A stretch of DNA of 64,000 nucleotides, taken from the NCBI GenBank assembly GCA_902547755.1, contig CACCPA010000006.1, positions 1 through 64,000 of the forward strand, in the 5' to 3' direction. Below the pieces are notes generated by a model. That model did no database searches and had not been told where the DNA came from. It saw nothing but the letters and a program-made list of their open reading frames with translations. The translations under genes were made by a program, and so were the position numbers. The number at the start of each line of letters is the position of its first letter. Position 1 is the stretch's first letter. This document shows, in pieces, positions 37,347 to 46,513 of the stretch. This DNA comes from Halieaceae bacterium. GTDB lineage: Bacteria > Pseudomonadota > Gammaproteobacteria > Pseudomonadales > Halieaceae.

Positions 37347-39245
37347 ATGACGCTCTTGCGTTTGAGTCATGCCGAGCTGCATTTCGGCACGCAAGTCATC
37401 CTCGACAACCTTGATCTTTCTATCGCAAAGGGAGAGCGTCTGGGGTTGCTGGGCCGAAATGGCGTTGGAAAAACAACCTTGTTTCGGGTGCTAACGGGCG
37501 AACAGCAGCTAGATGACGGAGAGCGGTGGCTGGATCCCACGGTGAAGCTAGCCCGTTTAGAGCAAGAGCTACCGATAGAGGGCGATGCGACAGTTTTCGA
37601 TTGGGTGGCTGGCGGCCTCGATGAGGTCGGGGAGCTACTCGTGGCTTATGCGGAGCTGCTAGGCGCAGAGGCGGAAGCCGACTTAGCTCGGATGGCGCGG
37701 ATTCAGCAGGCACTGGATACGCATGACGGCTGGTCGCTTCAAAACAGAGTAGAGACGACATTGTCTCAACTGGGTCTGGACGGCCGGGCCAAATTGCAGG
37801 ACCTATCAGGCGGGTGGCGTCGACGCGTTGCCCTGGCTCGGGCCTTGGTCTCGGAACCTGACGTCTTACTCCTGGATGAGCCGACAAACCACTTAGACAT
37901 CCCGACCATCATCTGGCTGGAGCAGCAGCTTCAAAATTTTAATGGGGCCATCGTGCTTATCACGCACGATCGTCGATTCCTGCAGGCGATTGCCAATAGG
38001 ATCGGGGAGTTAGATCGAGGTCTGCTGACGCTATGGGAAGGCAGTTACCGGGACTTTTTGAAGCATCGAGCAGAGCAGTTGGCTGCGGAGGCCACGGCGA
38101 ACGCACTGTTTGATAAAAAGCTGGCTCAAGAGGAAGCGTGGATTCGTCAAGGCATCAAAGCACGAAGAACGCGTAATGAGGGGCGCGTTCGCCGCCTAAA
38201 AGCCATGCGCGAGGATAGCGCGGCTCGCCGAAGCCAAGTAGGTAAAGCAAGCATTTCGCTGGAGAACGCCACACTCTCCGGAAAATTAGTCGCTGAAGTC
38301 AAAGATGCCTCGGTCGCCTTCGATAAGCGACCGGTCATTACCGGGGTTAATACCATCATCCAACGCGGCGATCGCGTCGGCATTGTCGGTAGAAACGGCG
38401 TGGGAAAAACAACGCTTATCAAGATGTTACTCGGTGACATTGAGCCATCCGCAGGGCAGGTGAAGACAGGTACAAAGCTACAGGTCGCCTACTCTGATCA
38501 GTTACGGGGCCACTTGGATCCCAATGGAACGCTGATCGATAATATTTGTGGCGGTCAGGAATTCATCGAAATTGACGGCAAGAAGCGTCACGCAATCAGC
38601 TATCTGGGCGACTTCCTATTTTCACCAGACCGCGTGAGAGCACCAACAAAAGTACTCTCCGGCGGAGAGCGGAACAGAGCTATTTTGGCCAAGCTCTTTA
38701 CTCAGCCCGCCAACTTGCTGGTGCTGGATGAGCCCACAAACGACCTCGATATTGAGACGCTTGAACTGCTAGAAGAGGTACTCCTCGAGTTTTCTGGGAC
38801 AGTCGTTCTCGTAAGTCACGACCGGGACTTTATGGATCGCGTTGTGACAAGTCTTCTAGTCATTGACGAGCATGGCAGTGTTGAGGAGCAAGCAGGCAGT
38901 TTTTCTGACTGGGAGGCACGGGGGGGCACCCTGCTCAGTACCGTTGATGAAGCCCGAAGCGCCACGAAAGCTGCGAAGCAGGGCCATCAGTCAAAAGAAC
39001 AGCACGCAACAAAGCCGGCGCCAAAAAAACGCAAGCTCAGTTATAAAGAACAGCGCGAACTCGATGAGCTTCCTGAACTGATTGCGTCGTTGGAGGAGCA
39101 GCAAGCTGAGCTCGAGGGCAAAACCGGTAGCGCCAACTTTTTTAATGGCGACCCCACCGAGGTCGGTAAAACCCTCGAACAACTCACGCAAGTTGGTGAG
39201 TCGCTTGATAACGCACTGGAGCGGTTAATCGAACTCGAGGGCTGA
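37347..39245 (+). CDS. uup: ABC-F ATPase Uup
   Basis: The 632-residue protein has two ABC ATPase domains without membrane segments. Each has a Walker A (GRNGVGKTTL), a signature (LSGGWRRRVALA; LSGGERNRAILA) and a Walker B followed by DEPTNHLD or DEPTNDLD. A linker joins them and the C-terminal extension is a coiled coil, EELPELIASLEEQ-like, typical of Uup. ABC-F proteins act on ribosomes or DNA branch structures; E. coli Uup affects transposon excision and ribosome function. The ATG at 37347 has AAGGAG upstream; the open frame runs 40 codons further up into the ctaA start region. Confidence 0.95.
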   Translation: MTLLRLSHAELHFGTQVILDNLDLSIAKGERLGLLGRNGVGKTTLFRVLTGEQQLDDGERWLDPTVKLARLEQELPIEGDATVFDWVAGGLDEVGELLVAYAELLGAEAEADLARMARIQQALDTHDGWSLQNRVETTLSQLGLDGRAKLQDLSGGWRRRVALARALVSEPDVLLLDEPTNHLDIPTIIWLEQQLQNFNGAIVLITHDRRFLQAIANRIGELDRGLLTLWEGSYRDFLKHRAEQLAAEATANALFDKKLAQEEAWIRQGIKARRTRNEGRVRRLKAMREDSAARRSQVGKASISLENATLSGKLVAEVKDASVAFDKRPVITGVNTIIQRGDRVGIVGRNGVGKTTLIKMLLGDIEPSAGQVKTGTKLQVAYSDQLRGHLDPNGTLIDNICGGQEFIEIDGKKRHAISYLGDFLFSPDRVRAPTKVLSGGERNRAILAKLFTQPANLLVLDEPTNDLDIETLELLEEVLLEFSGTVVLVSHDRDFMDRVVTSLLVIDEHGSVEEQAGSFSDWEARGGTLLSTVDEARSATKAAKQGHQSKEQHATKPAPKKRKLSYKEQRELDELPELIASLEEQQAELEGKTGSANFFNGDPTEVGKTLEQLTQVGESLDNALERLIELEG

Positions 39246-39247
39246 CG

Positions 39248-40432
39248 TCATAAAACGGACGCTACGGCGTCCACGACAATATCCATATTGCGATCATTCA
39301 ACGCGGCGACGTTAACCCGCGAAGAATCCAGCATATAAAGACCGCGATCTTTGCGCAGCCCCTGTGCTTGCTCAACCGATAAGCCGAGGAACGAGAACAT
39401 GCCGTTTTCCTTGGCAATAAATGAGAAGTCCCGATCGGTCTTCGCCGACAGCTTGTCGGACAACTGTGTCCGCAGTAAGATCATACGGCGGCAGATTTGA
39501 CTGAGCTCTGCTTCCCATGACGCGCGCAGTTCAGGCGTGCTTAACACGCGCCCGGCTACCAAGGCGCCATGCGCAGGTGGCATGGAGTACACCCGACGAG
39601 CCGCACCCAAACCATGGCTCTGAGTCGCCGCTGCTATTTGCGTATCTTTCCCATAAAACAGGGCAACCCCTGTTCTCTCGCGATAGAGTCCGAGATTCTT
39701 TGAGCACGACGCAGCAACAATCAACTCGCCCAATCGACTCGCTAACAATCGCAAGCCTGCCACATCTTCGGCCAGGCCTTGCCCCATCCCCTGATACGCC
39801 AGATCCACGAGTACAGTGAAGCCCTGAGCGATCGCCATATCAGCAATCACCGACCACTGCTCGAGCGTCAGATCAGCGCCAGACGGGTTGTGACAGCATC
39901 CGTGTAAAAGAACCACATCGCCCGCTTTGGCACCTTTCAGATCATCAACCATGCCCGAGAAAGCAACACCGTGCGAAGCCGGGTCGTAATAGCTGTATGT
40001 AGCGAACTTCAAGCCCACCGATCCCATGAGCGGAATATGAACGGGCCATGTGGGATTGCTGACCCAAACAGTAGCATCGGGCGATGCCGCAGCCAGCACC
40101 TCGGATGCAATTCTGAGCGCACCGCAACCGCCAGGGGTCTGGACCGCCGTGATGCGCGACCCGTCACCCGCAAGGTCATCACCGAAGACCAGCGACTTCA
40201 TTCCTGTCAGATAAGCCTCATCACCAGCGGCGGGGAGATAGGCCTTTGTGACCTCCTCCGCCACGAGCGCAGCCTGTGCTTTTTTTACCGCCTCAAATAC
40301 CGGGCAAATACCGTCCTCGTCCATGTACACACCGACCGTCAAATCGATTTTGTCTGGATTTGGGTCGGCACGGCAGGCAGCGGCGAGTCCAAGAATCGGA
40401 TCAGGCGGTAGTACGGAGAGTTGCTCTAACAT
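39248..40432 (-). CDS. Aromatic amino acid / aspartate aminotransferase (TyrB/AspC type)
   Basis: The 394-residue fold-type I PLP enzyme has the lysine motif ASCSKNLGLYRERTG, the GCCHNPSG loop, the substrate arginine regions RRVYSMPPAHGA and SSRVNVAAL, and the N-terminal PPDPILGLAAACRADPNPDK of the Ia subfamily. It exchanges amino groups between aromatic amino acids or aspartate and 2-oxoglutarate. TyrB and AspC cannot be told apart by eye. The start at 40432 gives a normal length; the frame runs 43 codons upstream into the cmoA region. It is convergent with uup, only 2 bases apart. Confidence 0.92.
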   Translation of the reverse strand: MLEQLSVLPPDPILGLAAACRADPNPDKIDLTVGVYMDEDGICPVFEAVKKAQAALVAEEVTKAYLPAAGDEAYLTGMKSLVFGDDLAGDGSRITAVQTPGGCGALRIASEVLAAASPDATVWVSNPTWPVHIPLMGSVGLKFATYSYYDPASHGVAFSGMVDDLKGAKAGDVVLLHGCCHNPSGADLTLEQWSVIADMAIAQGFTVLVDLAYQGMGQGLAEDVAGLRLLASRLGELIVAASCSKNLGLYRERTGVALFYGKDTQIAAATQSHGLGAARRVYSMPPAHGALVAGRVLSTPELRASWEAELSQICRRMILLRTQLSDKLSAKTDRDFSFIAKENGMFSFLGLSVEQAQGLRKDRGLYMLDSSRVNVAALNDRNMDIVVDAVASVL

Positions 40433-40534
40433 CGGTGACTCTTTCAGTAAAAAAATGAGACCGGAGTATACGGCAAGGCCGAACTCCCTTAAATGCCTGA
40501 TATTATTCGTCTTAAGCTCAATGACCGAGCACTT

Positions 40535-41263
40535 ATGACAGACAACGCAACCCCCAATCATCGAGATACGCTGTTCGCTGAACTGGTGGCGGAGCCCTCC
40601 ACCTTTAGCTTCAATGACGCGGTTGTCGATGTCTTTCCGGACATGATTCAGCGATCCGTACCGGGCTACGGTACCGTGGTTCGAATGAGTGGGATCCTAA
40701 GTGAACAATATGCTCAGGAAGGGACTCATATTTATGACTTAGGGTGTTCCCTGGGCGAGTCCATTCGCGCTGTTGAGGGTGCACTCAATGGCCGCGACTG
40801 TCGACTTGTCGGTGTCGATAACTCGCCGGCAATGATCAGCAAAGCGCAAGAGATTGAGTCGGATATTACATGGCATCTCGCGGATGTAACGACGCTACCG
40901 CTCGAGCGGAGTAGCGTGGTTATCATGAACTTCACACTCCAGTTCATCCCGATAGAAAAGCGATTGCCGTTGCTCACAAAAATACGCAAGGCGATGGTGC
41001 CGGGTGGACTCCTAATACTGTCCGAAAAGTTGACGCTACCCGACCCTGACATGGATGCGCTGATGATCGATCTGCATCACGACTTCAAACGATCTCAGGG
41101 GTATACCGACCTCGAGATTGCTCAGAAGCGCGATGCCATTGAAAACGTACTGATTCCGGAAACGGCTGAGACACACGCACAGCGGCTAACTGAGGCCGGG
41201 TACTCACGCTCTAGCATTTGGTTCCAGTGCCTGAATTTCGCCTCTTTTATCGCCATCGCCTAA
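40535..41263 (+). CDS. cmoA: Carboxy-SAM synthase CmoA
   Basis: CmoA makes carboxy-S-adenosylmethionine from SAM and prephenate; CmoB then uses it to modify wobble uridine 34. The 242-residue protein contains FPDMIQRSVPGYGTVV and the SAM-binding YDLGCSLGESI, both diagnostic. The start at ATG 40535 (MTDNATPNHRDTLFAEL) fits E. coli CmoA; the frame extends 14 codons upstream. It is divergent from the aminotransferase and 15 bases upstream of cmoB. Confidence 0.97.
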   Translation: MTDNATPNHRDTLFAELVAEPSTFSFNDAVVDVFPDMIQRSVPGYGTVVRMSGILSEQYAQEGTHIYDLGCSLGESIRAVEGALNGRDCRLVGVDNSPAMISKAQEIESDITWHLADVTTLPLERSSVVIMNFTLQFIPIEKRLPLLTKIRKAMVPGGLLILSEKLTLPDPDMDALMIDLHHDFKRSQGYTDLEIAQKRDAIENVLIPETAETHAQRLTEAGYSRSSIWFQCLNFASFIAIA

Positions 41264-41278
41264 ACGGCACTGCCTGAA

Positions 41279-42271
41279 ATGTTTGAGACACCGCCAGAAC
41301 TCATTGCTGATATCGAAGCATTCGACCGTCGATGGGAGGAGATGAGCCTTCGTCACTGGCTATGGGATATGCCAGACCAGTTCTCTCAAGGCATGTCAGA
41401 AAAACGGTTCGGTGACCTACCGCGCTGGCGAGCAGCTGTCGCCGATCTGCCGTCACTTAAAGCAGAGGTCATTAATCTCGATGCCAGTGCCATCACTGCA
41501 TCCGGCACGGTGAATGCAGAGACGCTCATGGAACTCGAAACAGCGCTGCGCGGCTTGCACCCCTGGCGCAAAGGGCCTTATTCACTCTTTGGTGTGAATA
41601 TCGATACCGAATGGCGATCAGACTTCAAATGGGATCGACTCGCACACGCCATAGATTCCCTGAAGGGCCGGCGCGTATTGGACGTCGGTTGCGGGAGCGG
41701 TTATCACTGCTGGAGGATGAAAGGTGCCGGAGCTGCGGAGGTTATTGGCATTGATCCAACACCATTGTTCGTACTGCAATTCAAAGCGATGCAGTGTTAC
41801 CTGAATATCGATACCGTTCATGTGCTGCCGCTTGCGTTAGAACAATTACCGCCGAAACTAAAAGCCTTTGATACCACCTTCTCCATGGGCGTGCTTTACC
41901 ATCGCCGGTCGCCGATTGACCACCTGACGGATCTGCGCGACACCTTGGTCTCGGGCGGTCAGCTGGTTTTGGAGACATTGGTCGTAGAGGGTGGCGAGGA
42001 CACCGTTTTTGTGCCCCCGGATCGCTATGCTCGCATGGGTAACGTATGGTTTTTGCCGAGCCCGGCGGCGCTAATGAAGTGGATGAGCAAGGCTGGATTT
42101 GTTGATGTGACGCTGATTGATGTAAATCAGACCACAGTAGCCGAACAGCGCTCGACCGACTGGATGACGTTTTATTCTCTGTCAAACTTTCTCGACAGCG
42201 CTGATAACAACAGGACGGTCGAAGGCCATCCGGCGCCCATGCGTGCCATTGTCACCGCACGCTTACCGTAG
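41279..42271 (+). CDS. cmoB: tRNA U34 carboxymethyltransferase CmoB
   Basis: CmoB transfers the carboxymethyl group of carboxy-SAM to 5-hydroxyuridine 34, giving cmo5U in tRNAs that read four-fold codon boxes. The 330-residue protein has LHPWRKGPYSLFGVNIDTEW and the SAM-binding LDVGCGSGYHCWRM, with FSMGVLYHRRSPIDHL, all family hallmarks. It follows cmoA in the usual two-gene operon. Its stop lies 2 bases from the convergent DUF1820 gene. Confidence 0.97.
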   Translation: MFETPPELIADIEAFDRRWEEMSLRHWLWDMPDQFSQGMSEKRFGDLPRWRAAVADLPSLKAEVINLDASAITASGTVNAETLMELETALRGLHPWRKGPYSLFGVNIDTEWRSDFKWDRLAHAIDSLKGRRVLDVGCGSGYHCWRMKGAGAAEVIGIDPTPLFVLQFKAMQCYLNIDTVHVLPLALEQLPPKLKAFDTTFSMGVLYHRRSPIDHLTDLRDTLVSGGQLVLETLVVEGGEDTVFVPPDRYARMGNVWFLPSPAALMKWMSKAGFVDVTLIDVNQTTVAEQRSTDWMTFYSLSNFLDSADNNRTVEGHPAPMRAIVTARLP

Positions 42272-42273
42272 CC

Positions 42274-42624
42274 TTATTCCTCTGATGATACGCTTGACGA
42301 CATATTGGGCGTCAGTGGGAAGTTCGCAATTTTGCCCGAGTCCCCGCCTTCACTGACCTTGACAGCACCCTGCTTTTCTACTTCATCAATGCGGATGATC
42401 GATTGCATTGGGATGTAACTTCGCTTCACGCCTGAAAACTCGGACTTGAGCTTCTCTGCGCCCGGATCAACCAAAATCGCCGAGCGTTCGCCAAACAGCA
42501 TCTCCTCAATTTCCACAAAACCCCACATATCGCTCTGATAGATGTGTTTGGCGTAGACCTCGAAGATCTGTTTACCGTTGTGAAAAATGATTTTGTAGAC
42601 CGGTTGGTTCGACATAGTGCTCAT
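42274..42624 (-). CDS. DUF1820 protein
   Basis: The 116-residue protein matches DUF1820, a small conserved gammaproteobacterial family of unknown function, with QPVYKIIFHNGKQIFEVYAK at the front and MWGFVEIEEMLFG in the middle. The C-terminus is an acidic, serine-rich tail. ATG 42624 has GGAA 6 bases upstream; ATG 42615 would give a start even closer to the family consensus. It is divergent from miaB, the same adjacency as in Pseudomonas. The role is unknown. Confidence 0.88.
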   Translation of the reverse strand: MSTMSNQPVYKIIFHNGKQIFEVYAKHIYQSDMWGFVEIEEMLFGERSAILVDPGAEKLKSEFSGVKRSYIPMQSIIRIDEVEKQGAVKVSEGGDSGKIANFPLTPNMSSSVSSEE

Positions 42625-42709
42625 GTTGTTCCGATGCGGGCGCGCTATGCTACCACTTTTGCCAAAATTCGAAAGGTTTTTGGGGAGGCCAAATCCCTGT
42701 GTACGTCGG

Positions 42710-42715
42710 TATAAT
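42710..42715 (+). promoter_or_regulatory. Candidate -10 element of the miaB promoter
   Basis: A perfect TATAAT lies 31 bases upstream of the miaB TTG in the divergent gap. I saw no good -35 element at the proper spacing, so this is tentative. Confidence 0.35.
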
Positions 42716-42746
42716 AGCGCGCTACTGATCTTTCGAGCACACGCAA

Positions 42747-44087
42747 TTGAGCACAAAAACGCCGTCTAAAGTCTTTATCCAAACACATGGCTGCCAGATG
42801 AATGAGTACGACTCTGCGCGCATGGGCGACCTTCTCAAGGAAAGCCATGGTATGAAGCGAACCGACAACGCCGAGGAAGCCGATGTGCTTCTCCTGAACA
42901 CGTGCTCTATTCGGGAAAAGGCGCAGGAAAAAGTCTTTCATCAGTTGGGACGCTGGAAAGCGATAAAAGCCGAGCGCCCAGAGGTGGTGATCGGCGTGGG
43001 TGGCTGCGTTGCCAGCCAAGAGGGCGAGGCCATTAGCGACCGCGCACCCTACGTAGACCTTATTTTTGGCCCGCAAACACTCCATCGATTGCCTGAGATG
43101 CTCGAAACGCGAAGCGAGTGCGACAGCGCAGTCGTTGATATCTCGTTTCCCGAGATTGAGAAGTTCGATCGTCTGCCGCAACCGACCAGTGACAGCGCGA
43201 CAGCCTTCGTCTCCATCATGGAAGGCTGCAGCAAGTACTGCACCTTTTGCGTGGTTCCCTACACTCGCGGTGAAGAGGTCTCACGACCTGTCGATGACGT
43301 CATTGCCGAAATCGCTCACCTGGTAAACGAGGGTGTCAAAGAGGTCAATCTGCTTGGGCAGAATGTGAATGCCTACCGAGGCGAGAACCATTTGGGGGAT
43401 ATTGTCGATTTCGCCGAGCTATTGGGTTTGGTCAATTTAGTACCCGGCATCGAGCGCATTCGATACACCACATCGCACCCCGTCGAGTTCAGCGATGCGC
43501 TCATCGAGTGCTATCGTGACATCCCAGCGTTAGTGGACCACCTCCACCTACCGGTGCAAAGTGGCTCTGATCGAATTTTGATGGCCATGAAGCGCGGCCA
43601 CACGGCGATTGAATACAAAGCGAAGATCCGAGCCTTGCGAGCTATTCGCCCGAACATATCGCTTTCTTCTGACTTTATAATTGGATTCCCCGGTGAGAGC
43701 GAGCAGGACTTCCTTGCGACGATGAAGCTGATCGAAGAGGTCGGTTTCGATACGTCCTTTAGCTTTATTTACTCGGCTCGTCCGGGTACTCCGGCATCGG
43801 ACCTTGCCGATGACACGCCCGAGGATGTTAAGAAAAAGCGCTTGCAGCTGCTTCAGATACGTATCAATCAACAGGCCATGGCGATTAGTCGTCGCATGGT
43901 GGGGACGACACAGCGAATCCTGGTTACAGGCGTTTCCAAGAAAGATCCCGGGCAATTGGCAGGTCGGACCGAGAACAACCGCGTTGTTAATTTCTCGTGC
44001 TTAGATCATGACCTTATCGGCGAGTTCGCAACAGTTGAGATCCTCGAGGCACTGCCTAATTCGCTCAGAGGAGCGCTTCCGAGTTGA
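42747..44087 (+). CDS. miaB: tRNA-2-methylthio-N6-isopentenyladenosine synthase MiaB
   Basis: MiaB is a radical-SAM methylthiotransferase modifying A37 of tRNAs reading UNN codons. The 446-residue protein has the three-Cys UPF0004 N-terminal domain ([33 protein letters not shown]), the radical-SAM motif CSKYCTFC, and a C-terminal TRAM domain. It begins at TTG 42747, with no upstream ATG or GTG that keeps the conserved N-terminus. It heads the run miaB-phoH-ybeY-corC-lnt-leuS-lptE-holA. Confidence 0.96.
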   Translation: MSTKTPSKVFIQTHGCQMNEYDSARMGDLLKESHGMKRTDNAEEADVLLLNTCSIREKAQEKVFHQLGRWKAIKAERPEVVIGVGGCVASQEGEAISDRAPYVDLIFGPQTLHRLPEMLETRSECDSAVVDISFPEIEKFDRLPQPTSDSATAFVSIMEGCSKYCTFCVVPYTRGEEVSRPVDDVIAEIAHLVNEGVKEVNLLGQNVNAYRGENHLGDIVDFAELLGLVNLVPGIERIRYTTSHPVEFSDALIECYRDIPALVDHLHLPVQSGSDRILMAMKRGHTAIEYKAKIRALRAIRPNISLSSDFIIGFPGESEQDFLATMKLIEEVGFDTSFSFIYSARPGTPASDLADDTPEDVKKKRLQLLQIRINQQAMAISRRMVGTTQRILVTGVSKKDPGQLAGRTENNRVVNFSCLDHDLIGEFATVEILEALPNSLRGALPS

Positions 44088-44147
44088 CATGGGCGGAAAG
44101 ATGAGTATCTTCACCTGCCCACAACTATATGAGCGGCCAAACAGTCC

Positions 44148-45182
44148 TTGGACATTGACCCGGCACCTCCCGAGCCTGACAGTCGGGAGGACATCACATC
44201 CTCTTCATTTTGCCTAGAACCTGAAGACGCGAAGCATGTTGCACTGCTTTGCGGGCATTTGAACGCCCATTTCAAGCTGATTGAGGACCGATTGCGGGTA
44301 TCGATCAGTAATAGAGGCAACAAAATCCGAGTATCTGGCCCCGATGCGGCGCGAGAGTCGAGTGAGCGGCTGCTCAAAAAGCTTTACCGCGACGTAACGC
44401 AGGGGATCCGATTGAGTCCAGAGACCATTCACCTGCAACTTCAGCAAGCGGACCTTGAGCTTCTGAAGTCAGCACCGACTACCTCGGACGCCCCGATTGT
44501 CAAGGGTATTAAAACTAAGCGCGGCACCATCAAGCCTCGCGGTCACAGCCAGATCAACTACGTGAAAGATATTCAGCGTCACGACCTCAATTTTGGAATA
44601 GGTCCTGCAGGTACCGGAAAAACCTACCTCGCCGTGGCTTGTGCCGTTCAAGCGCTGCTTGAAGAAGACGTTAAGCGTATCCTCTTAGTACGCCCAGCGG
44701 TCGAGGCGGGTGAGCGGCTGGGCTTCCTACCGGGGGATTTGACACAAAAAGTGGACCCCTATTTGAGACCCCTGTATGACGCACTTTACGAGATGCTGGG
44801 ATTCGAAACGGTCGCAAAATATATTGAGCGCAATGTCATTGAGGTGGCACCACTGGCGTTCATGCGCGGTCGCACGCTTAACAATGCCTTCATTATTCTC
44901 GATGAAGCGCAGAATACGACCCGCGAGCAGATGAAGATGTTCCTCACTCGCTTGGGCTTTGGATCGACTGCCGTCATAACCGGTGATGCCACGCAAATTG
45001 ACCTCCCACGAGGCCAGCCCTCAGGGCTTGTGCACGCAACCCAGGTCCTTGAGGGTGTCGACGGGGTGTCTTTCACCTGGTTCGGAAAAAAAGATGTGGT
45101 TCGCCACCCGTTAGTCCAACGCGTGGTTAATGCGTACGAGGAGCATGACGCGATCATGGCAAACTCGGAGGAGCGGCGATAA
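44148..45182 (+). CDS. ybeZ: PhoH-family ATPase (YbeZ)
   Basis: YbeZ is a PhoH-type P-loop ATPase that partners YbeY in rRNA processing. The 344-residue protein has an N-terminal KH-like region, then GIGPAGTGKTYLAVA (Walker A), LLVRPAVEAGERLGFLPGDL, FIILDEAQNTT (Walker B) and AVITGDATQIDLP. The start is TTG 44148; a stop codon lies 6 codons upstream, so no ATG or GTG is available. The stop overlaps the ybeY start by one base. Confidence 0.95.
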   Translation: MDIDPAPPEPDSREDITSSSFCLEPEDAKHVALLCGHLNAHFKLIEDRLRVSISNRGNKIRVSGPDAARESSERLLKKLYRDVTQGIRLSPETIHLQLQQADLELLKSAPTTSDAPIVKGIKTKRGTIKPRGHSQINYVKDIQRHDLNFGIGPAGTGKTYLAVACAVQALLEEDVKRILLVRPAVEAGERLGFLPGDLTQKVDPYLRPLYDALYEMLGFETVAKYIERNVIEVAPLAFMRGRTLNNAFIILDEAQNTTREQMKMFLTRLGFGSTAVITGDATQIDLPRGQPSGLVHATQVLEGVDGVSFTWFGKKDVVRHPLVQRVVNAYEEHDAIMANSEERR

Positions 45183-45646
45183 TGGATGTAACCGTTCATG
45201 TCGATCGCAACCAGGCGGATGCGCCTGATGACGAGAGTTTCCGGATCTGGGTGATGTCTGCGCTCAGCGGGGATCACTCAAACAGGCCCATCGGTGACAG
45301 CGCGGAGCTGAGTATTCAGCTGGTCAACAGTGACCAAATGACCGACTTCAACACGCGTTATCGCGATAAATACGCCGATACCAACGTGCTCTCATTCCCA
45401 GTCGATGCTGATCTGCAACATCGCACGGGTCTATTAGGCGATCTAATTCTCTGTGATGAAGTCATTAACCGAGAGGCAGCCGAACAAGCAAAGCCGAGAG
45501 AACATCACTGGGCGCACATCACGATTCATGGCGTGCTTCATCTATTGGGTTACAACCACATTGATGAGAGCGACGCCGAGATCATGGAAGCACTTGAAAT
45601 ACAAAAACTGGATGGTTTAGCCATTCCCAATCCCTACAACGCTTGA
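45182..45646 (+). CDS. ybeY: Endoribonuclease YbeY
   Basis: YbeY is a single-strand RNase needed for 16S rRNA 3'-end maturation and ribosome quality control. The 154-residue protein has the zinc-binding motif HGVLHLLGYNH and the upstream NVLSFP segment. Its ATG shares a base with the ybeZ stop. It is a normal-length member of the ybeZ-ybeY-corC-lnt operon. Confidence 0.97.
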   Translation: MDVTVHVDRNQADAPDDESFRIWVMSALSGDHSNRPIGDSAELSIQLVNSDQMTDFNTRYRDKYADTNVLSFPVDADLQHRTGLLGDLILCDEVINREAAEQAKPREHHWAHITIHGVLHLLGYNHIDESDAEIMEALEIQKLDGLAIPNPYNA

Positions 45647-45661
45647 GACACTCAACATCAA

Positions 45662-46510
45662 ATGAACACTCACGACTCAAGAAGTAACGATACCGACGAC
45701 CGCTCTTGGCTTGACCGTCTCACTCAGATGGTAACTGGTACACCCTACACGCGTGCTGATCTTGAGGGCCTCCTCGAGCTCGCAGCCGAAAACGAGGTCA
45801 TCGATGAAGATGCCAAAACCATTATGGAAGGCGCGCTGACCGTTGGAGAAATGCAAGCCCGAGACGTGATGATCCCTCGCGCTCAAATGGTCGTCATTCG
45901 CGTTGGCGCAACACTGGAAGAAGTATTACCCCAAATCATTCACACGGGACACTCGCGGTACCCCGTGGTTGCCGAAAGCACCGATGACGTACTCGGTATC
46001 CTGCTGGCCAAAGACCTACTGCCCTTCGTCCTCAATCCGGATGCAAACTTCGATATCTCGGCGCTTTTGCGCTCTGCGGTTATCGTCCCGGAGAGTAAAC
46101 GTCTCAATGTGCTTTTGAGAGAGTTCCGGCAGGCACGCAATCACATGGCCATTGTCATTGACGAGTACGGTGGTGTTGCAGGCCTGGTCACGATTGAAGA
46201 CGTTCTGGAAGAAATCGTCGGTGAAATCGAAGACGAGACCGATACCGATCAAGAAATCCACATCCGTAAGCTGACCGAGGACAGTTACTTTGTCCAAGCA
46301 CTTACGCCGGTCGAGGACTTCAATGAAGCATTCGACGTGGATTTCAGTGACGAGGAGTTCGACACCATTGGCGGCTTAGTCTTGCAGGCCTTTGGTCGAC
46401 TACCCACACGCAACGAAACGATCGACTTCGATGGATTCGAGTTCCGAGTGATTAATTCGGATCAACGCAAACTCAACAGTCTGCGTGTCACGGTCCTGCC
46501 AAAAGGCTGA
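45662..46510 (+). CDS. corC: CorC/YbeX magnesium/cobalt efflux-associated CBS protein
   Basis: The 282-residue soluble protein has paired CBS domains (RDVMIPRAQMVVI with VLGILLAKDLLPFV, and MAIVIDEYGGVAGLVTIED) and a C-terminal CorC_HlyC domain (DTIGGLVLQAFGRLP). CorC was linked to magnesium and cobalt efflux with CorA; in the ybeZ-ybeY-ybeX-lnt operon it is also tied to ribosome maintenance. It lacks the membrane DUF21 domain of longer relatives, which is normal for YbeX. Its ATG follows ybeY by 15 bases. Confidence 0.95.
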   Translation: MNTHDSRSNDTDDRSWLDRLTQMVTGTPYTRADLEGLLELAAENEVIDEDAKTIMEGALTVGEMQARDVMIPRAQMVVIRVGATLEEVLPQIIHTGHSRYPVVAESTDDVLGILLAKDLLPFVLNPDANFDISALLRSAVIVPESKRLNVLLREFRQARNHMAIVIDEYGGVAGLVTIEDVLEEIVGEIEDETDTDQEIHIRKLTEDSYFVQALTPVEDFNEAFDVDFSDEEFDTIGGLVLQAFGRLPTRNETIDFDGFEFRVINSDQRKLNSLRVTVLPKG

Positions 46511-46513
46511 GTC